DNA of 21,094 nucleotides from DATAAZ01 sp036259875 (GTDB taxonomy: Bacteria; Actinomycetota; Thermoleophilia; Gaiellales; Gaiellaceae): positions 1-21,094 of the forward strand of contig DATAAZ010000063.1 of assembly GCA_036259875.1 (NCBI GenBank), written 5' to 3'. A program made the translations under genes and the position numbers. The notes beneath the pieces are model-generated. The model made no database searches, had not been told where the DNA came from, and worked only from the letters and a program-made list of their open reading frames with translations. Below, piece by piece: positions 6,263 to 13,879 of the stretch. Positions within the stretch are counted from its first letter, which is position 1; each line of letters begins with the position of its first letter.

Positions 6263-7326
6263 GCAGCGACCTGGCGCGTCAGGTTCGCGGCGACGCGGCG
6301 CGCCTCCGCGTCGACGGTGACGAGTCCGTCGAGGTCGTCCACGCGCGGCGCTTCCACCGACGAAAGCGTTCGCTCGACGACGTCGGGGATGCCCAGGAAC
6401 GGCAGCTCGCCGGCGAGGAACGCCGCGACCGCGACCTCGTTCGCTGCGTTCAGGACGCACGGGCCCGTCCCCCCCGCCTCGCCCGCGGCGCGCGCGAGCG
6501 CCAGGCTCGGGAACGCGTCCTCGTCGGGTGCCGAGAACTCGAGGATCAGCCCGCCCGCGACGTCGAGCGGCGGAACGGGCGTCGAGGGCCGCTCCGGATA
6601 CGTGAGCGCGTAGGAGATCGGCACCCGCATGTCCGGATAGCCGACGTGCGCGAGCGCGGCCCCGTCGCGGAAGCGGACGAGCGCGTGGACGACCGAGGTC
6701 GGGTGGATCGCGACCTCGATCCGGTTGAGCGGAAGCCCGAAGAGGAAGTGTGCCTCGATCAACTCGAGGCCCTTGTTCATGAGCGTCGCCGAGTCGACGG
6801 TGATCTTCGGCCCCATCGTCCAAGTGGGGTGCGCGAGCGCCTCCGAAGGGGTGACGCCGGCGAGGTCGCTCCGCGTACGGCCGCGAAAGGGCCCGCCGGA
6901 GGCGGTGAGGACCAGCGAGTCGACCGTCTCCGGCACGCGACCCTCGAGGCACTGGAACGCCGCCGAGTGCTCGCTGTCGACCGGGAGGATGCGCCCACCC
7001 CCTCGCCGTTGCGCGGCGAGCGCGAGCTCGCCCGCCGCAACGAGGCTCTCCTTGTTCGCGAGCGCCAGATCGATGCCTCGCTCGAGCGTCCAGAGAGTCG
7101 CGGGAAGCCCGGCGAAGCCGACGACGGCGTTCAGCACGACGTCCGGCTCCGCCCGCTCCAGGAGCTCCGTGAGATCGCCGCCGACCTGCGTGAGCGGCGC
7201 GACGCCGTCGAGGGGCCTCGACCCCGAGGCGGCGGCAACGAGTTCGAGCCCGGTGCTCGCCTCGACGATCTCGAGGGCCTGCGTTCCGATCGATCCGGTC
7301 GCTCCGAGGAGTGCGACCCGCTTCAT
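6259..7326 (-). CDS. dxr: 1-deoxy-D-xylulose 5-phosphate reductoisomerase
   Basis: A 355-residue NADPH enzyme that makes MEP from DXP, the first committed step of the isoprenoid pathway. Motifs seen: L-L-G-A-T-G-S-I-G (NADPH loop, 7-14), A-N-K-E-S-L-V, P-V-D-S-E-H-S-A, T-A-S-G-G-P-F, T-M-G-P-K-I-T-V-D-S-A-T-L-M-N-K-G-L-E, H-P-T-S-V-V-H and L-N-A-A-N-E-V-A-V. All catalytic residues look intact. The protein is short for the family (usually about 380-410 residues). The loss is in the N-terminal domain, where only about 30 residues separate the A-S-G-S-R turn from V-L-N-A-V-V-G, roughly half the usual distance. The ATG has no ribosome site, but a TACACT box lies 6 nt upstream, pointing to a leaderless transcript starting a new unit with rseP. 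Confidence 0.95.
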   Translation of the reverse strand: MKRVALLGATGSIGTQALEIVEASTGLELVAAASGSRPLDGVAPLTQVGGDLTELLERAEPDVVLNAVVGFAGLPATLWTLERGIDLALANKESLVAAGELALAAQRRGGGRILPVDSEHSAAFQCLEGRVPETVDSLVLTASGGPFRGRTRSDLAGVTPSEALAHPTWTMGPKITVDSATLMNKGLELIEAHFLFGLPLNRIEVAIHPTSVVHALVRFRDGAALAHVGYPDMRVPISYALTYPERPSTPVPPLDVAGGLILEFSAPDEDAFPSLALARAAGEAGGTGPCVLNAANEVAVAAFLAGELPFLGIPDVVERTLSSVEAPRVDDLDGLVTVDAEARRVAANLTRQVAA

Positions 7327-7332
7327 CGGACC

Positions 7333-7338
7333 AGTGTA
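7333..7338 (-). promoter_or_regulatory. Candidate -10 box, leaderless start of dxr
   Basis: TACACT on the minus strand with exactly 6 nt (GGTCCG) to the dxr ATG. Transcription would begin at or next to the start codon. The upstream position where a -35 box would lie is inside a GC hairpin and shows no consensus. Confidence 0.5.
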
Positions 7339-7339
7339 G

Positions 7340-7434
7340 GGGCCGGGGTTGCCCGGCCCGAGGCCCTTCGGGCGCCGCGCCGGCGTCGAGGTCGTCCGTA
7401 CGGGCCGGGAATGCCCGGCGTTGCGGACAACGCC
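7340..7434 (-). terminator. Three GC hairpins between cdsA and dxr, two nearly identical
   Basis: The 107-nt gap is mostly inverted repeats. Read on the minus strand from the cdsA stop: GGCGTTG-TCCG-CAACGCC (7434-7417), then GCCGGG-CATT-CCCGGC (7419-7404), then GGGCCGGG-CAAC-CCCGGCCC (7359-7340). The second and third share GCCGGGCA and CCCGGCCC with only two central bases different, so they look like a duplicated element. The first and second compete for three bases. No T tract follows, so this may be a transcript end, an RNA-processing or stability structure, or a repeat family. The last hairpin abuts the presumed dxr promoter. Confidence 0.55.
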
Positions 7435-8225
7435 TACGCGGGGCCGACCGCCACCAGCACGTAGAACGCGGCCGGAGCCGCGAAGAGCAGCGAGTCGATC
7501 CGGTCGAGGACGCCCCCGTGCCCGAGAAGAATGCGGCCCGTGTCCTTCGCGCCGAGGTCGCGCTTCACGAGCGACTCGAAAAGGTCGCCGACCGCGGCCG
7601 CGAGGACGAGCGCGCCGCCGACGACGAACGAGCGCCAGCCCGTGAAGTCGGTCGGATAGAGGAGGAAGAACGCGACGACGACGCCCGCGATCGCACCCGC
7701 GATGAACCCCTCCCACGTCTTTCCCGGCGACACGACGGGCGTCATGCGGTGCCGGCCGGCAATGCGTCCGACCACGTAGGCGACCGTGTCGGCCGCGAAG
7801 ACGCTGAAGAGGACGGCGAGGATCGCGTCGGCGCCGTCGTCGAGCCTCCGAACCAGGATCAGATGTGCGAGCCCCAAGCCGATCCACGCAGCACCGAGCA
7901 CCGTCGCGGCGAGGGCGACGGTCGTCGACTGCCTCGTCGCCGCGACCGCGGCGAACCCGAACGCGAGCGGAAAGACCGCGAGGAAGCCGCCCAGCATCCA
8001 CTCCGCGTCGCCGAGCTGGGCTCCGACGAGCGCCGCGGACGCGCCCGCGTACCCGGCGAGGACGAGCGGCCGGAGCGGACGCGCCAAGGCGTAGAGCTCG
8101 TGGAGAGCTACGATCGCGGCGGCGGCCGACGCGGCGAAGAGGAGCCAGCCTCCGTACCAGGCGCATGCGACGACGACCGGAAGCCCGGCGACGATGACCG
8201 CGAGGCGCGAGGCGAGGGCGCTCAT
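7434..8225 (-). CDS. cdsA: Phosphatidate cytidylyltransferase (CDP-diglyceride synthase)
   Basis: A 263-residue multispanning membrane enzyme that makes CDP-diacylglycerol from phosphatidic acid and CTP, the precursor of all major phospholipids. About seven to eight hydrophobic segments are visible. The family signature near the C-terminus is present: S-L-V-K-R-D-L-G-A-K-D-T-G-R, then L-G-H-G-G-V-L-D-R-I-D-S. An earlier conserved stretch S-P-G-K-T-W-E-G-F (about 166-174) is also seen. The ATG overlaps the uppS stop as ATGA, so the two are translationally coupled. It appears to be the last gene of the rpsB-led unit, because the following gap holds hairpins and a new promoter. Confidence 0.95.
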   Translation of the reverse strand: MSALASRLAVIVAGLPVVVACAWYGGWLLFAASAAAAIVALHELYALARPLRPLVLAGYAGASAALVGAQLGDAEWMLGGFLAVFPLAFGFAAVAATRQSTTVALAATVLGAAWIGLGLAHLILVRRLDDGADAILAVLFSVFAADTVAYVVGRIAGRHRMTPVVSPGKTWEGFIAGAIAGVVVAFFLLYPTDFTGWRSFVVGGALVLAAAVGDLFESLVKRDLGAKDTGRILLGHGGVLDRIDSLLFAAPAAFYVLVAVGPA

Positions 8226-8971
8226 CTGCCGCCGAAACGGCGGCGGCGACCCGCGTACTCCGCGAGCGACTGGCGGAGGTCGTTCTCGTCGAAGTCCGGC
8301 CAGAGCGTGTCGACGAAGATCAGCTCCGTGTACGCGAGCTGCCAGAGAAGGAAGTTCGAGATCCGCTGCTCGCCGGACGTCCGGATGAGCACGTCGGGTT
8401 CGGGCATCTCGGGCGCGTAGAGCCGGGCGGCGATCGCGTTCTCGTCGACGTCACGCGGGTCGGCGCCCTCCTCGACGAGCCGGCGCGTCGCCTCGACGAT
8501 CTCGGCGCGCCCGCCGTAGTCGAAGGCGATCCAGAGCTGTAGTCGCCGGTTCTCCGCGGTGACGGCCTCGAGCTCGGCCATCTTCGCGCCGAGCGCGTCC
8601 GTCGCGCGGTCGCGGCGCCCGATGAAGCGGACCCGCACTCCCTGCCGCGCGAGGTCGGGGAGCTCACGCTCGATCGTCTCGACGAAGATCTCCATCAGCG
8701 CCTCGATTTCGTGCTGCGGCCGTGACCAGTTCTCCGTCGAGAAGGCGTAGACGCACAGCGACTCCACACCGAGGTCGATCGCCGCCTCCACCGTCCGGCG
8801 TAGCGCCCGCGTGCCGGCTCGGTGGCCGGCCGCGACGGGCAGGCGGCGCCGGCGAGCCCAGCGGCCGTTCCCGTCCATGATGATCGCGATGGAGCGCGCG
8901 ACGTCGGGCAGCTGACGCTCGCCGCCCGGCCTCAGCGAGCGCAGCGTCCGCAGGCGTGTGAGGAGGTTCAC
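8222..8971 (-). CDS. uppS: Isoprenyl (undecaprenyl-type) diphosphate synthase
   Basis: A 249-residue cis-prenyltransferase that extends farnesyl or geranyl diphosphate with isopentenyl diphosphate to give the long-chain carrier lipid for peptidoglycan synthesis. Motifs seen: I-M-D-G-N-G-R-W-A (catalytic Asp33), G-H-R-A-G, Y-A-F-S-T-E-N-W-S-R-P, F-D-Y-G-G-R, and D-V-L-I-R-T-S-G-E-Q-R-I-S-N-F-L with T-E-L-I-F. The C-terminus R-R-F-G-G-R is typical. The GTG at 8971, 20 nt after the frr stop, is the only reasonable start upstream of the first motif; GAGAGG lies directly against it, too close for an ideal ribosome site. Chain length (C50 or C55) cannot be told from the sequence. Confidence 0.94.
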   Translation of the reverse strand: MNLLTRLRTLRSLRPGGERQLPDVARSIAIIMDGNGRWARRRRLPVAAGHRAGTRALRRTVEAAIDLGVESLCVYAFSTENWSRPQHEIEALMEIFVETIERELPDLARQGVRVRFIGRRDRATDALGAKMAELEAVTAENRRLQLWIAFDYGGRAEIVEATRRLVEEGADPRDVDENAIAARLYAPEMPEPDVLIRTSGEQRISNFLLWQLAYTELIFVDTLWPDFDENDLRQSLAEYAGRRRRFGGR

Positions 8972-8991
8972 CTCTCGGAGGTCGGGCGCCG

Positions 8992-9555
8992 CTAGACCTC
9001 GAGGATCTCGTCCTCTTTGCGCTTCAGGAGCTCGTCGATCCGCTTCACGTGCTCGTCGGTCAGCTTCTGCGCCTTGTCCTCGGCTCGCCGCTCCTCGTCG
9101 TCGCCGACTTCGCCGTCGCGGACGAGCTCCTTCAGGTGGTGCATCACGTCGCGGCGCACGTTCCGGACCGCGACGCGGCCCTCCTCGGCCAGGTTCCGGA
9201 CCACCTTGACGAGCTCCTTGCGCCGTTCTTCGGTGAGCTGCGGGATCGGCAGGCGGATCACCTTGCCGTCGTTCGCCGGCGTCAGGCCGAGGTCGGACTC
9301 CTGGATCGCCCGTTCAATCGTTCGTAGCGAGCTCGGGTCGTACGGCTGAACCGTGAGCAGGCGCGGCTCCGGCACGTTGATCGTCGCGAGCTGGCGAAGC
9401 GGTGTCTTCTGTCCGTAGTAGTCGACCTGGATCCGGTCGAGAAGCGCGGCGGAGGCGCGTCCGGTTCGCACCGTGTTCAGCTCGTGCGCGGTCGCCTCGA
9501 CCGACTTGTCCATCCGGCGGCTCGCGTCCGCCAAGAGCTCGTCCATGCTCGCCAC
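8992..9555 (-). CDS. frr: Ribosome recycling factor
   Basis: A 187-residue factor that, with EF-G, splits the post-termination ribosome. The family pattern is clear: L-N-T-V-R-T-G-R-A-S-A-A-L-L-D near the N-terminus, V-D-Y-Y-G-Q-K-T-P-L, N-D-G-K-V-I-R-L-P-I-P-Q-L-T-E-E-R-R-K-E-L, and R-N-V-R-R-D at the domain hinge, ending in a charged coiled helix (D-E-L-L-K-R-K-E-D-E-I-L-E-V). GTG at 9555 is chosen because AAGGAG ends 7 nt before it; an in-frame ATG three codons later would leave 16 nt. It follows pyrH by 4 nt. Confidence 0.97.
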   Translation of the reverse strand: MASMDELLADASRRMDKSVEATAHELNTVRTGRASAALLDRIQVDYYGQKTPLRQLATINVPEPRLLTVQPYDPSSLRTIERAIQESDLGLTPANDGKVIRLPIPQLTEERRKELVKVVRNLAEEGRVAVRNVRRDVMHHLKELVRDGEVGDDEERRAEDKAQKLTDEHVKRIDELLKRKEDEILEV

Positions 9556-9559
9556 CGTC

Positions 9560-10339
9560 TTACTCCTTCCCGGAGCTCGAGATCACCGTGCCGACGCGCT
9601 CGCCCCGCGCGACGCGCTCGATGTTCCGCTCGTCGTCGAGACCGAAGACGTAGATCGGCAGGCCGTTGTCCATGCAGAGCGAGAGCGCCGTCACGTCCAT
9701 CACCTTGAGATCGCGCTCGAGCGCGTCGCGGTGCGTCAGCGAGGGGAGGAACGTCGTGCCCGCGTCGACGTTCGGGTCGCCGTCGTAGACGCCGTCGACG
9801 CGGTTCTTGCCCATGAGGATCGCCTCGGCGCCGATCTCGAGCGCGCGGAGCGCGGCCGCCGTGTCGGTCGTGAAGAACGGGTTACCCGTGCCGCCCGCGA
9901 AGATGACCACGCGGCCCTTCTCGAGATGCCGGATCGCGCGGCGGCGGATGTACGGCTCCGCAACTTCCTGCACGGTGATCGCCGAGAGCACGCGCGTGTG
10001 GACGCCGAGCCGCTCGAGCGCGTCTTGCACCGCCAGGCAGTTGAGGAGCGTCGCGAGCATGCCGCCGTAGTCGGCGGTCGCTCGATCCATCCCCGCCGCC
10101 ACCGCCGCTGTCACGCCGCGGTAGATGTTCCCGGCGCCGATCACGACGGCGGTCTCGATCCCGAGCTCGTTCAGGGCCTTCAGCTGGCCGGCGATCGCAC
10201 GGACGCGCTCGGGATCGATGCCGTACGGCTCGTCGCCCATGAGCGCCTCGCCCGAGAGCTTGACGAGCACGCGACGGAACGCCGCCGGCGCGGCGGCCGC
10301 CCGGCCGGGGGCTTCGCTCGTCTCGGGGTGAACGGTCAT
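9560..10339 (-). CDS. pyrH: Uridylate (UMP) kinase
   Basis: A 259-residue amino acid kinase-fold enzyme that phosphorylates UMP to UDP. Motifs seen: V-L-V-K-L-S-G-E-A-L (phosphate loop), V-I-G-A-G-N-I-Y-R-G, F-A-G-G-T-G-N-P-F-F-T-T-D-T-A-A-A-L-R, and K-V-M-D-V-T-A-L. The start ATG at 10339 overlaps the tsf stop as TGATG. This leaves about 22 extra residues (rich in Ala, Pro and Glu) before the first strand, compared with about 10 in most homologues; a shorter start is possible but has no better signal. The order tsf-pyrH-frr is the standard one in bacteria. Confidence 0.96.
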   Translation of the reverse strand: MTVHPETSEAPGRAAAAPAAFRRVLVKLSGEALMGDEPYGIDPERVRAIAGQLKALNELGIETAVVIGAGNIYRGVTAAVAAGMDRATADYGGMLATLLNCLAVQDALERLGVHTRVLSAITVQEVAEPYIRRRAIRHLEKGRVVIFAGGTGNPFFTTDTAAALRALEIGAEAILMGKNRVDGVYDGDPNVDAGTTFLPSLTHRDALERDLKVMDVTALSLCMDNGLPIYVFGLDDERNIERVARGERVGTVISSSGKE

Positions 10340-11133
10340 CAGCCGGCGACCGAGAGCCGGAGGAACCGGCGCACGTCGGCGCCGTGCTCCACGAGCGCCT
10401 TGCCGACCGTGAGCGCCGTGTCGTGGATCCACGGCTGGTCGAGCAGGACGGTCTCGGCGAAGAACCGCTTCGCCAGCATCCCCTCGACGATTCTCGGCCG
10501 GACCTCCTCGGGCTTCGCGACCACGTCGGGAAGCTTCTCGTAGATCTCGCGCTCGCGCTCGACGTCTGCCTGGGGGACCTCGTCGCGGCTCAGGTAGCGC
10601 GGGTCGGCGAACGAGATGTGCATCGCGGTCATGCGGGCGAGCTCCGGCGTGCCGCGCATGACGACCAGGACGCCGATCTTCTCGGCGGGGCGATGCACGT
10701 ACTCCGCGACGACCTCGTCCTCGTGCGCCTCGAGGCTGTCGGCGCCGCGGATCACGATGTTCTCGCCTAGCCGGCCGGCGAGCTCGAGCCGCTCCTGTTC
10801 GAGCCGGGCCGCCGCGTCCGCGCCGTCGCGCCCGACCGCGTCGAGAAGCCGGTTGACGAATCCGACGAACTCGTCGTTCTTCGAGACGGGCTCCGTCTCG
10901 CACGCGACCGCGACGATCGCGCCGCGGCGCTCATCCGTCCGCGTCGCCACCTTGCCCTCGTTGGTCGCGTGCTCGGCGCGCTTGGCTGCCGAAGCCATCC
11001 CCTTCTCGCGCAGGAGACGGATCGCCTCGTCGATGTCGCCGTCCGTCTCCTGGAGCGCCCGCTTACAGTCCATCATCCCCGCGCCGGTCCGCTCGCGGAG
11101 CTCCTTCACGAGGTCCGCCGAGATCGTCGTCAC
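10339..11133 (-). CDS. tsf: Translation elongation factor Ts
   Basis: A 264-residue guanine-nucleotide exchange factor for EF-Tu. The N-terminal UBA-like domain (L-V-K-E-L-R-E-R-T-G-A-G-M-M-D-C-K-R-A-L) and the core A-V-A-C-E-T-E-P-V-S-K-N-D-E-F are diagnostic. M-H-I-S-F-A-D-P-R-Y-L and L-L-D-Q-P-W-I follow as expected. The protein is of the medium-length actinobacterial kind, shorter than the E. coli protein. The GTG start overlaps the rpsB stop as GTGA, giving tight coupling of S2 and EF-Ts synthesis. Confidence 0.97.
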   Translation of the reverse strand: MTTISADLVKELRERTGAGMMDCKRALQETDGDIDEAIRLLREKGMASAAKRAEHATNEGKVATRTDERRGAIVAVACETEPVSKNDEFVGFVNRLLDAVGRDGADAAARLEQERLELAGRLGENIVIRGADSLEAHEDEVVAEYVHRPAEKIGVLVVMRGTPELARMTAMHISFADPRYLSRDEVPQADVEREREIYEKLPDVVAKPEEVRPRIVEGMLAKRFFAETVLLDQPWIHDTALTVGKALVEHGADVRRFLRLSVAG

Positions 11134-12002
11134 TCGGGCGTCGCCTCCCCCTCGGAGGGGACCGGAACGACATCGGATGCCGGCGGCGCTCCGAGCGCCT
11201 CCTCGGCGACCGCCGCTGTCTCCGAGCCGTACTCCTCGGCGGCGTCCACGGGCCGGTCGGGTTCCTCGTCCGCCGGCCGACCGTCCGACTCGGCCGGCGC
11301 CGCGAGCTCCTCCGCCGTGACCCCTTGGCGGCCGTCGGCGATCGCATCGGCGATCGCGCGGACGACGAGGGTGCACGAGCTGATCGCGTCGTCGTTTCCG
11401 GGGATGACGAAGTCGGCGTCGTCGGGGTCGCAGTTCGTGTCGACGAGGGCGACGACGGGAATCGCGAGCCGGCGTGCTTCGCGGACGGCGAGCTGCTCCT
11501 TCTTCAGGTCGACGACGAACACGATGTCAGGAAGCTCCTTCATCGTCTGGACGCCGCCCAGGTTGGTCTCCAGCTTCTCGAGCTCGCCGAGCATCGAGAT
11601 CCGCTCCTTCGGCGGCAAGAGCTCGAGCTGGCCCTCGTCGTGCAGGCGGCGAAGCTCTTCCAGGCGCTCGAGCCGGTTCGAGATCGTGCGCCAGTTCGTG
11701 AGGAGCCCTCCGAGCCAGCGATGGTTCACGTACGGCATGCCGACGCGGGTCGCGTGCTCCTCAATCGCGTCCTGGCACTGCTTCTTCGTGCCGACGAAGA
11801 GGACGGAGCCGCCGCGCTCGGCGACGTTTCGGACGAAGTTGTGCGCCTCGTCGAGCAGTTCGAGCGTCTGCTGGAGGTCGATGATGTAGATGCCGCCGCG
11901 CTCCGTGAAGAGGAAGCGGCGCATCTTGGGGTTCCAGCGGCGGGTCTGGTGGCCGAAATGGACACCGGCCTCCAGGAGCTCGCGCATGGAAACAACGGGC
12001 AC
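11130..12002 (-). CDS. rpsB: Small ribosomal subunit protein S2
   Basis: A 290-residue ribosomal protein. The protein begins M-P-V-V-S-M-R-E-L-L-E-A-G-V-H-F-G-H-Q-T from a GTG at 12002, with a full AGGAGG (12009-12014) 6 nt upstream. Family motifs R-R-W-N-P-K-M, F-V-G-T-K-K-Q, N-H-R-W-L-G-G-L-L-T-N and V-V-A-L-V-D-T-N-C-D-P are present. A tail of about 60 residues after the conserved core is rich in Glu, Ala and Pro, as seen in several actinobacterial S2 proteins. It heads the rpsB-tsf-pyrH-frr-uppS-cdsA unit, with a leader of about 100 nt holding a strong hairpin. Confidence 0.97.
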   Translation of the reverse strand: MPVVSMRELLEAGVHFGHQTRRWNPKMRRFLFTERGGIYIIDLQQTLELLDEAHNFVRNVAERGGSVLFVGTKKQCQDAIEEHATRVGMPYVNHRWLGGLLTNWRTISNRLERLEELRRLHDEGQLELLPPKERISMLGELEKLETNLGGVQTMKELPDIVFVVDLKKEQLAVREARRLAIPVVALVDTNCDPDDADFVIPGNDDAISSCTLVVRAIADAIADGRQGVTAEELAAPAESDGRPADEEPDRPVDAAEEYGSETAAVAEEALGAPPASDVVPVPSEGEATPE

Positions 12003-12120
12003 GGATAACCTCCTCGGTTGCTTGCGAATCGCCGGCGGCGAGAGGATGGAACCGGGCGCCAGCCCGGCACCGCCATCCGCTCCCGTGCCGCCGGGTCGGG
12101 AACAGAGCCGCTCAAGTCTA
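12003..12120 (-). promoter_or_regulatory. rpsB leader with two-part hairpin and candidate -10 box
   Basis: A TAGACT hexamer on the minus strand (12120-12115) could serve as -10 box, giving a leader of about 105 nt that ends with AGGAGG before the GTG. The leader contains an inner stem, CCGGGC (12052-12057) with GCCCGG (12062-12067) around a 4-nt loop, extended after a small internal loop by GGATGG (12044-12049) with CCATCC (12073-12078). Such a structure could allow autoregulation by S2, known from other bacteria. The sequence shows the fold only; control is inferred. Confidence 0.4.
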
Positions 12121-12134
12121 GCCGACGCGGCTCC

Positions 12135-12140
12135 TACCCT
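12135..12140 (+). promoter_or_regulatory. Candidate -10 box, leaderless start of the GGDEF gene
   Basis: TACCCT lies exactly 6 nt (AGGTTC) before the GTG at 12147. With no ribosome site present, transcription probably starts at the GTG itself. No clear -35 element is seen. Confidence 0.45.
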
Positions 12141-12146
12141 AGGTTC

Positions 12147-12935
12147 GTGAGACGGGCTGCGAGCGCGCCGTGGGACCTCGCGACCGCGGCGGTCGGGGAG
12201 GCGCTCCGGTCCGGTGCTGCGCCGTCGCTCGAGCGGCTCGGCGTCCTCGGACAGGTCGGGAGCCTCGCGGCGCTGACGGCTGCGCTCGACGACGACGAGG
12301 CGCTCGCGGGCGCCGCGATCACGCACACGCGCGAACGCGAGGGGCTCGGGTTCGCGCCCGGAGAGGTCGTCGCCGAGCTCCTGGCGCTCGGACGCGTGCT
12401 CGAGCGTCACGGGTTGCGCGGCCGCCGCCAGGCACTCGACTGGGTCGTCCTTCTCTACTTCGAGCGGGTGACTGCCGAGCTCGGCGACCGCGCGCGGCGC
12501 GACCCGCTCACCGGCGTCCTGAACCACGCCGCCTTCCATGCGCACGCGGCCGGCGAGGTGGCCCGAGCGCGGCGGTACGGCGGCCGCTTGGCCCTCGTGC
12601 TCTTCGATCTCGACCGGTTCAAGGAGACGAACGACCGCGACGGCCACCAGGAAGGCGACCGGCTCCTGCGGGCCTTCGCGGCAACCCTCGAGGACACCGT
12701 CCGCGAGAGCGACGTGGTGGGCCGCCTCGGCGGCGACGAGTTCGGCGTCGTCCTTCTCGGCGCCGACGCGAGGGCAGTCGCGGCGTTCCTCGACCGCCTG
12801 CATCGTCGGCTCCCCGCCGGCGTCTCGGCGAGCTCGGGTACAGCGTTCGCGTCGGAGATCAAGGGCACCTCCGAGGCGCTGTTCGAGCTGGCCGACCGAC
12901 GGCTCTACGCCGAGAAGCTCGCGCGCGCCGCATAG
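12147..12935 (+). CDS. Diguanylate cyclase (GGDEF domain), N-terminal domain unknown
   Basis: A 262-residue protein predicted to make the second messenger cyclic di-GMP. The GGDEF domain covers about 110-262: R-D-P-L-T-G-V-L-N-H at its start, the metal Asp154 in L-F-D-L-D-R-F-K, N-D and G-H-Q-E-G-D, then the signature G-G-D-E-F at 195-199. R-E-S-D at 186-189, five residues before it, matches the RxxD inhibitory site for product feedback. The final strand and helix are somewhat short. Residues 1-110 are an Ala/Leu-rich helical region without membrane segments that I do not recognise; it is likely the sensing or dimerisation part. It is cytoplasmic and divergent from rpsB. GTG at 12147 is chosen because the -10-like box lies 6 nt upstream and the in-frame sequence before it is low-quality. 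Confidence 0.9.
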   Translation: MRRAASAPWDLATAAVGEALRSGAAPSLERLGVLGQVGSLAALTAALDDDEALAGAAITHTREREGLGFAPGEVVAELLALGRVLERHGLRGRRQALDWVVLLYFERVTAELGDRARRDPLTGVLNHAAFHAHAAGEVARARRYGGRLALVLFDLDRFKETNDRDGHQEGDRLLRAFAATLEDTVRESDVVGRLGGDEFGVVLLGADARAVAAFLDRLHRRLPAGVSASSGTAFASEIKGTSEALFELADRRLYAEKLARAA

Positions 12936-12973
12936 GCGGGGTCATGACGCGCCCGGGCCGCTCACGACCGCGT

Positions 12974-13879
12974 CTACACGTCTCGGGCGGCGTCGAGTGC
13001 GGCGACGAGGTCGGGCGGGAGCGGGGATTCGACGTCCACCTGCGCGCCCGTCACGGGATGGCGGAACGCAAGGCGCGTGGCGTGGAGGAACTGGCGCACG
13101 AGGGCGAGGTCGCGCGCGACGCCGTACACGGGGTCTCCGCTCACCGGCAGGCCGATCGCCGCAAGGTGCACCCGGATCTGGTGCGTTCGCCCCGTCTCGA
13201 GGCGGACGCGGAGGAGCGCGTGGTCGCGCAGGAGCTCCTCGATCTCGAACTCGGTGACCGCCTCACGCGGGGTCGCCGTGTCGAGCGAGATGCGCGTGGC
13301 GTCGCGCCGGTCGCGACCGATCGGCGCCTCGATCCGGCCGCGCCACGACTTCGGTCTCCCGCGGACGAGCGTTAGGTACTCGCGTCTCACCTCGTGGCGT
13401 CGCAGGAGCCGTTGGAGTCTCCGGTGAACGTCGTCGGAGCGCGCGACCACCAGCAGCCCCGAGGTGTCGCGGTCGAGCCGGTGGACGATCCCGGGCCGCT
13501 CCGGTTCTTCGCCTCCCGCGATCGCGTGCGCGAGGAGGCCGTGCACGAGGGTCCCCCGCGCGTGGCCTGCGGACGGGTGGACGACGATACCGGCGGGCTT
13601 GTCGACGACGAGGAGGTGCTCGTCCTCGTAGGCGACGCGAAGCGGCACGTCGTCCGGAGCGAGATCCGGCCTACGCTGCTCGGGGAGCGCGAGCTCGAGC
13701 TCCTCCCCGCCCTCGACCCGGTAGCTCTTGGGACGGCGCGTCCCGTCGACGAGGACGTTTGCGTCGCCAATGAGCCGTTCCGCCGCGGCGCGCGAGCCGA
13801 CCTCCTCGAGGGACGCGAGGAAGCGGTCGAGGCGCTCGCCGGCCGCCGAGGGCGGCACGGCAAGTCGGCGCTTACGCAC
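12974..13879 (-). CDS. rluD: RluA/RluD-family 23S rRNA pseudouridine synthase
   Basis: A 301-residue enzyme that isomerises uridine to pseudouridine, most likely in 23S rRNA. Residues about 14-65 form an S4 RNA-binding domain (G-E-R-L-D-R-F-L-A-S-L, then V-L-V-D-G). The catalytic domain has V-V-D-K-P-A-G-I-V-V-H-P and H-R-L-D-R-D-T-S-G-L, with the catalytic Asp136, plus G-R-T-H-Q-I-R-V-H. The GTG at 13879 overlaps the lspA stop by 8 nt; another GTG seven codons later is also possible. Downstream placement of lspA matches the lspA-ylyB order of Bacillus. The exact target uridines cannot be told, so the symbol is by family. It is convergent with the GGDEF gene, 38 nt away. Confidence 0.9.
   Translation of the reverse strand: MRKRRLAVPPSAAGERLDRFLASLEEVGSRAAAERLIGDANVLVDGTRRPKSYRVEGGEELELALPEQRRPDLAPDDVPLRVAYEDEHLLVVDKPAGIVVHPSAGHARGTLVHGLLAHAIAGGEEPERPGIVHRLDRDTSGLLVVARSDDVHRRLQRLLRRHEVRREYLTLVRGRPKSWRGRIEAPIGRDRRDATRISLDTATPREAVTEFEIEELLRDHALLRVRLETGRTHQIRVHLAAIGLPVSGDPVYGVARDLALVRQFLHATRLAFRHPVTGAQVDVESPLPPDLVAALDAARDV

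Noticed and set aside
12170..13375. 401-codon plus-strand frame overlapping the cyclase and rluD
   Set aside because: It is an Arg-rich out-of-frame shadow of the GGDEF gene and then antisense to rluD; no motif is visible.
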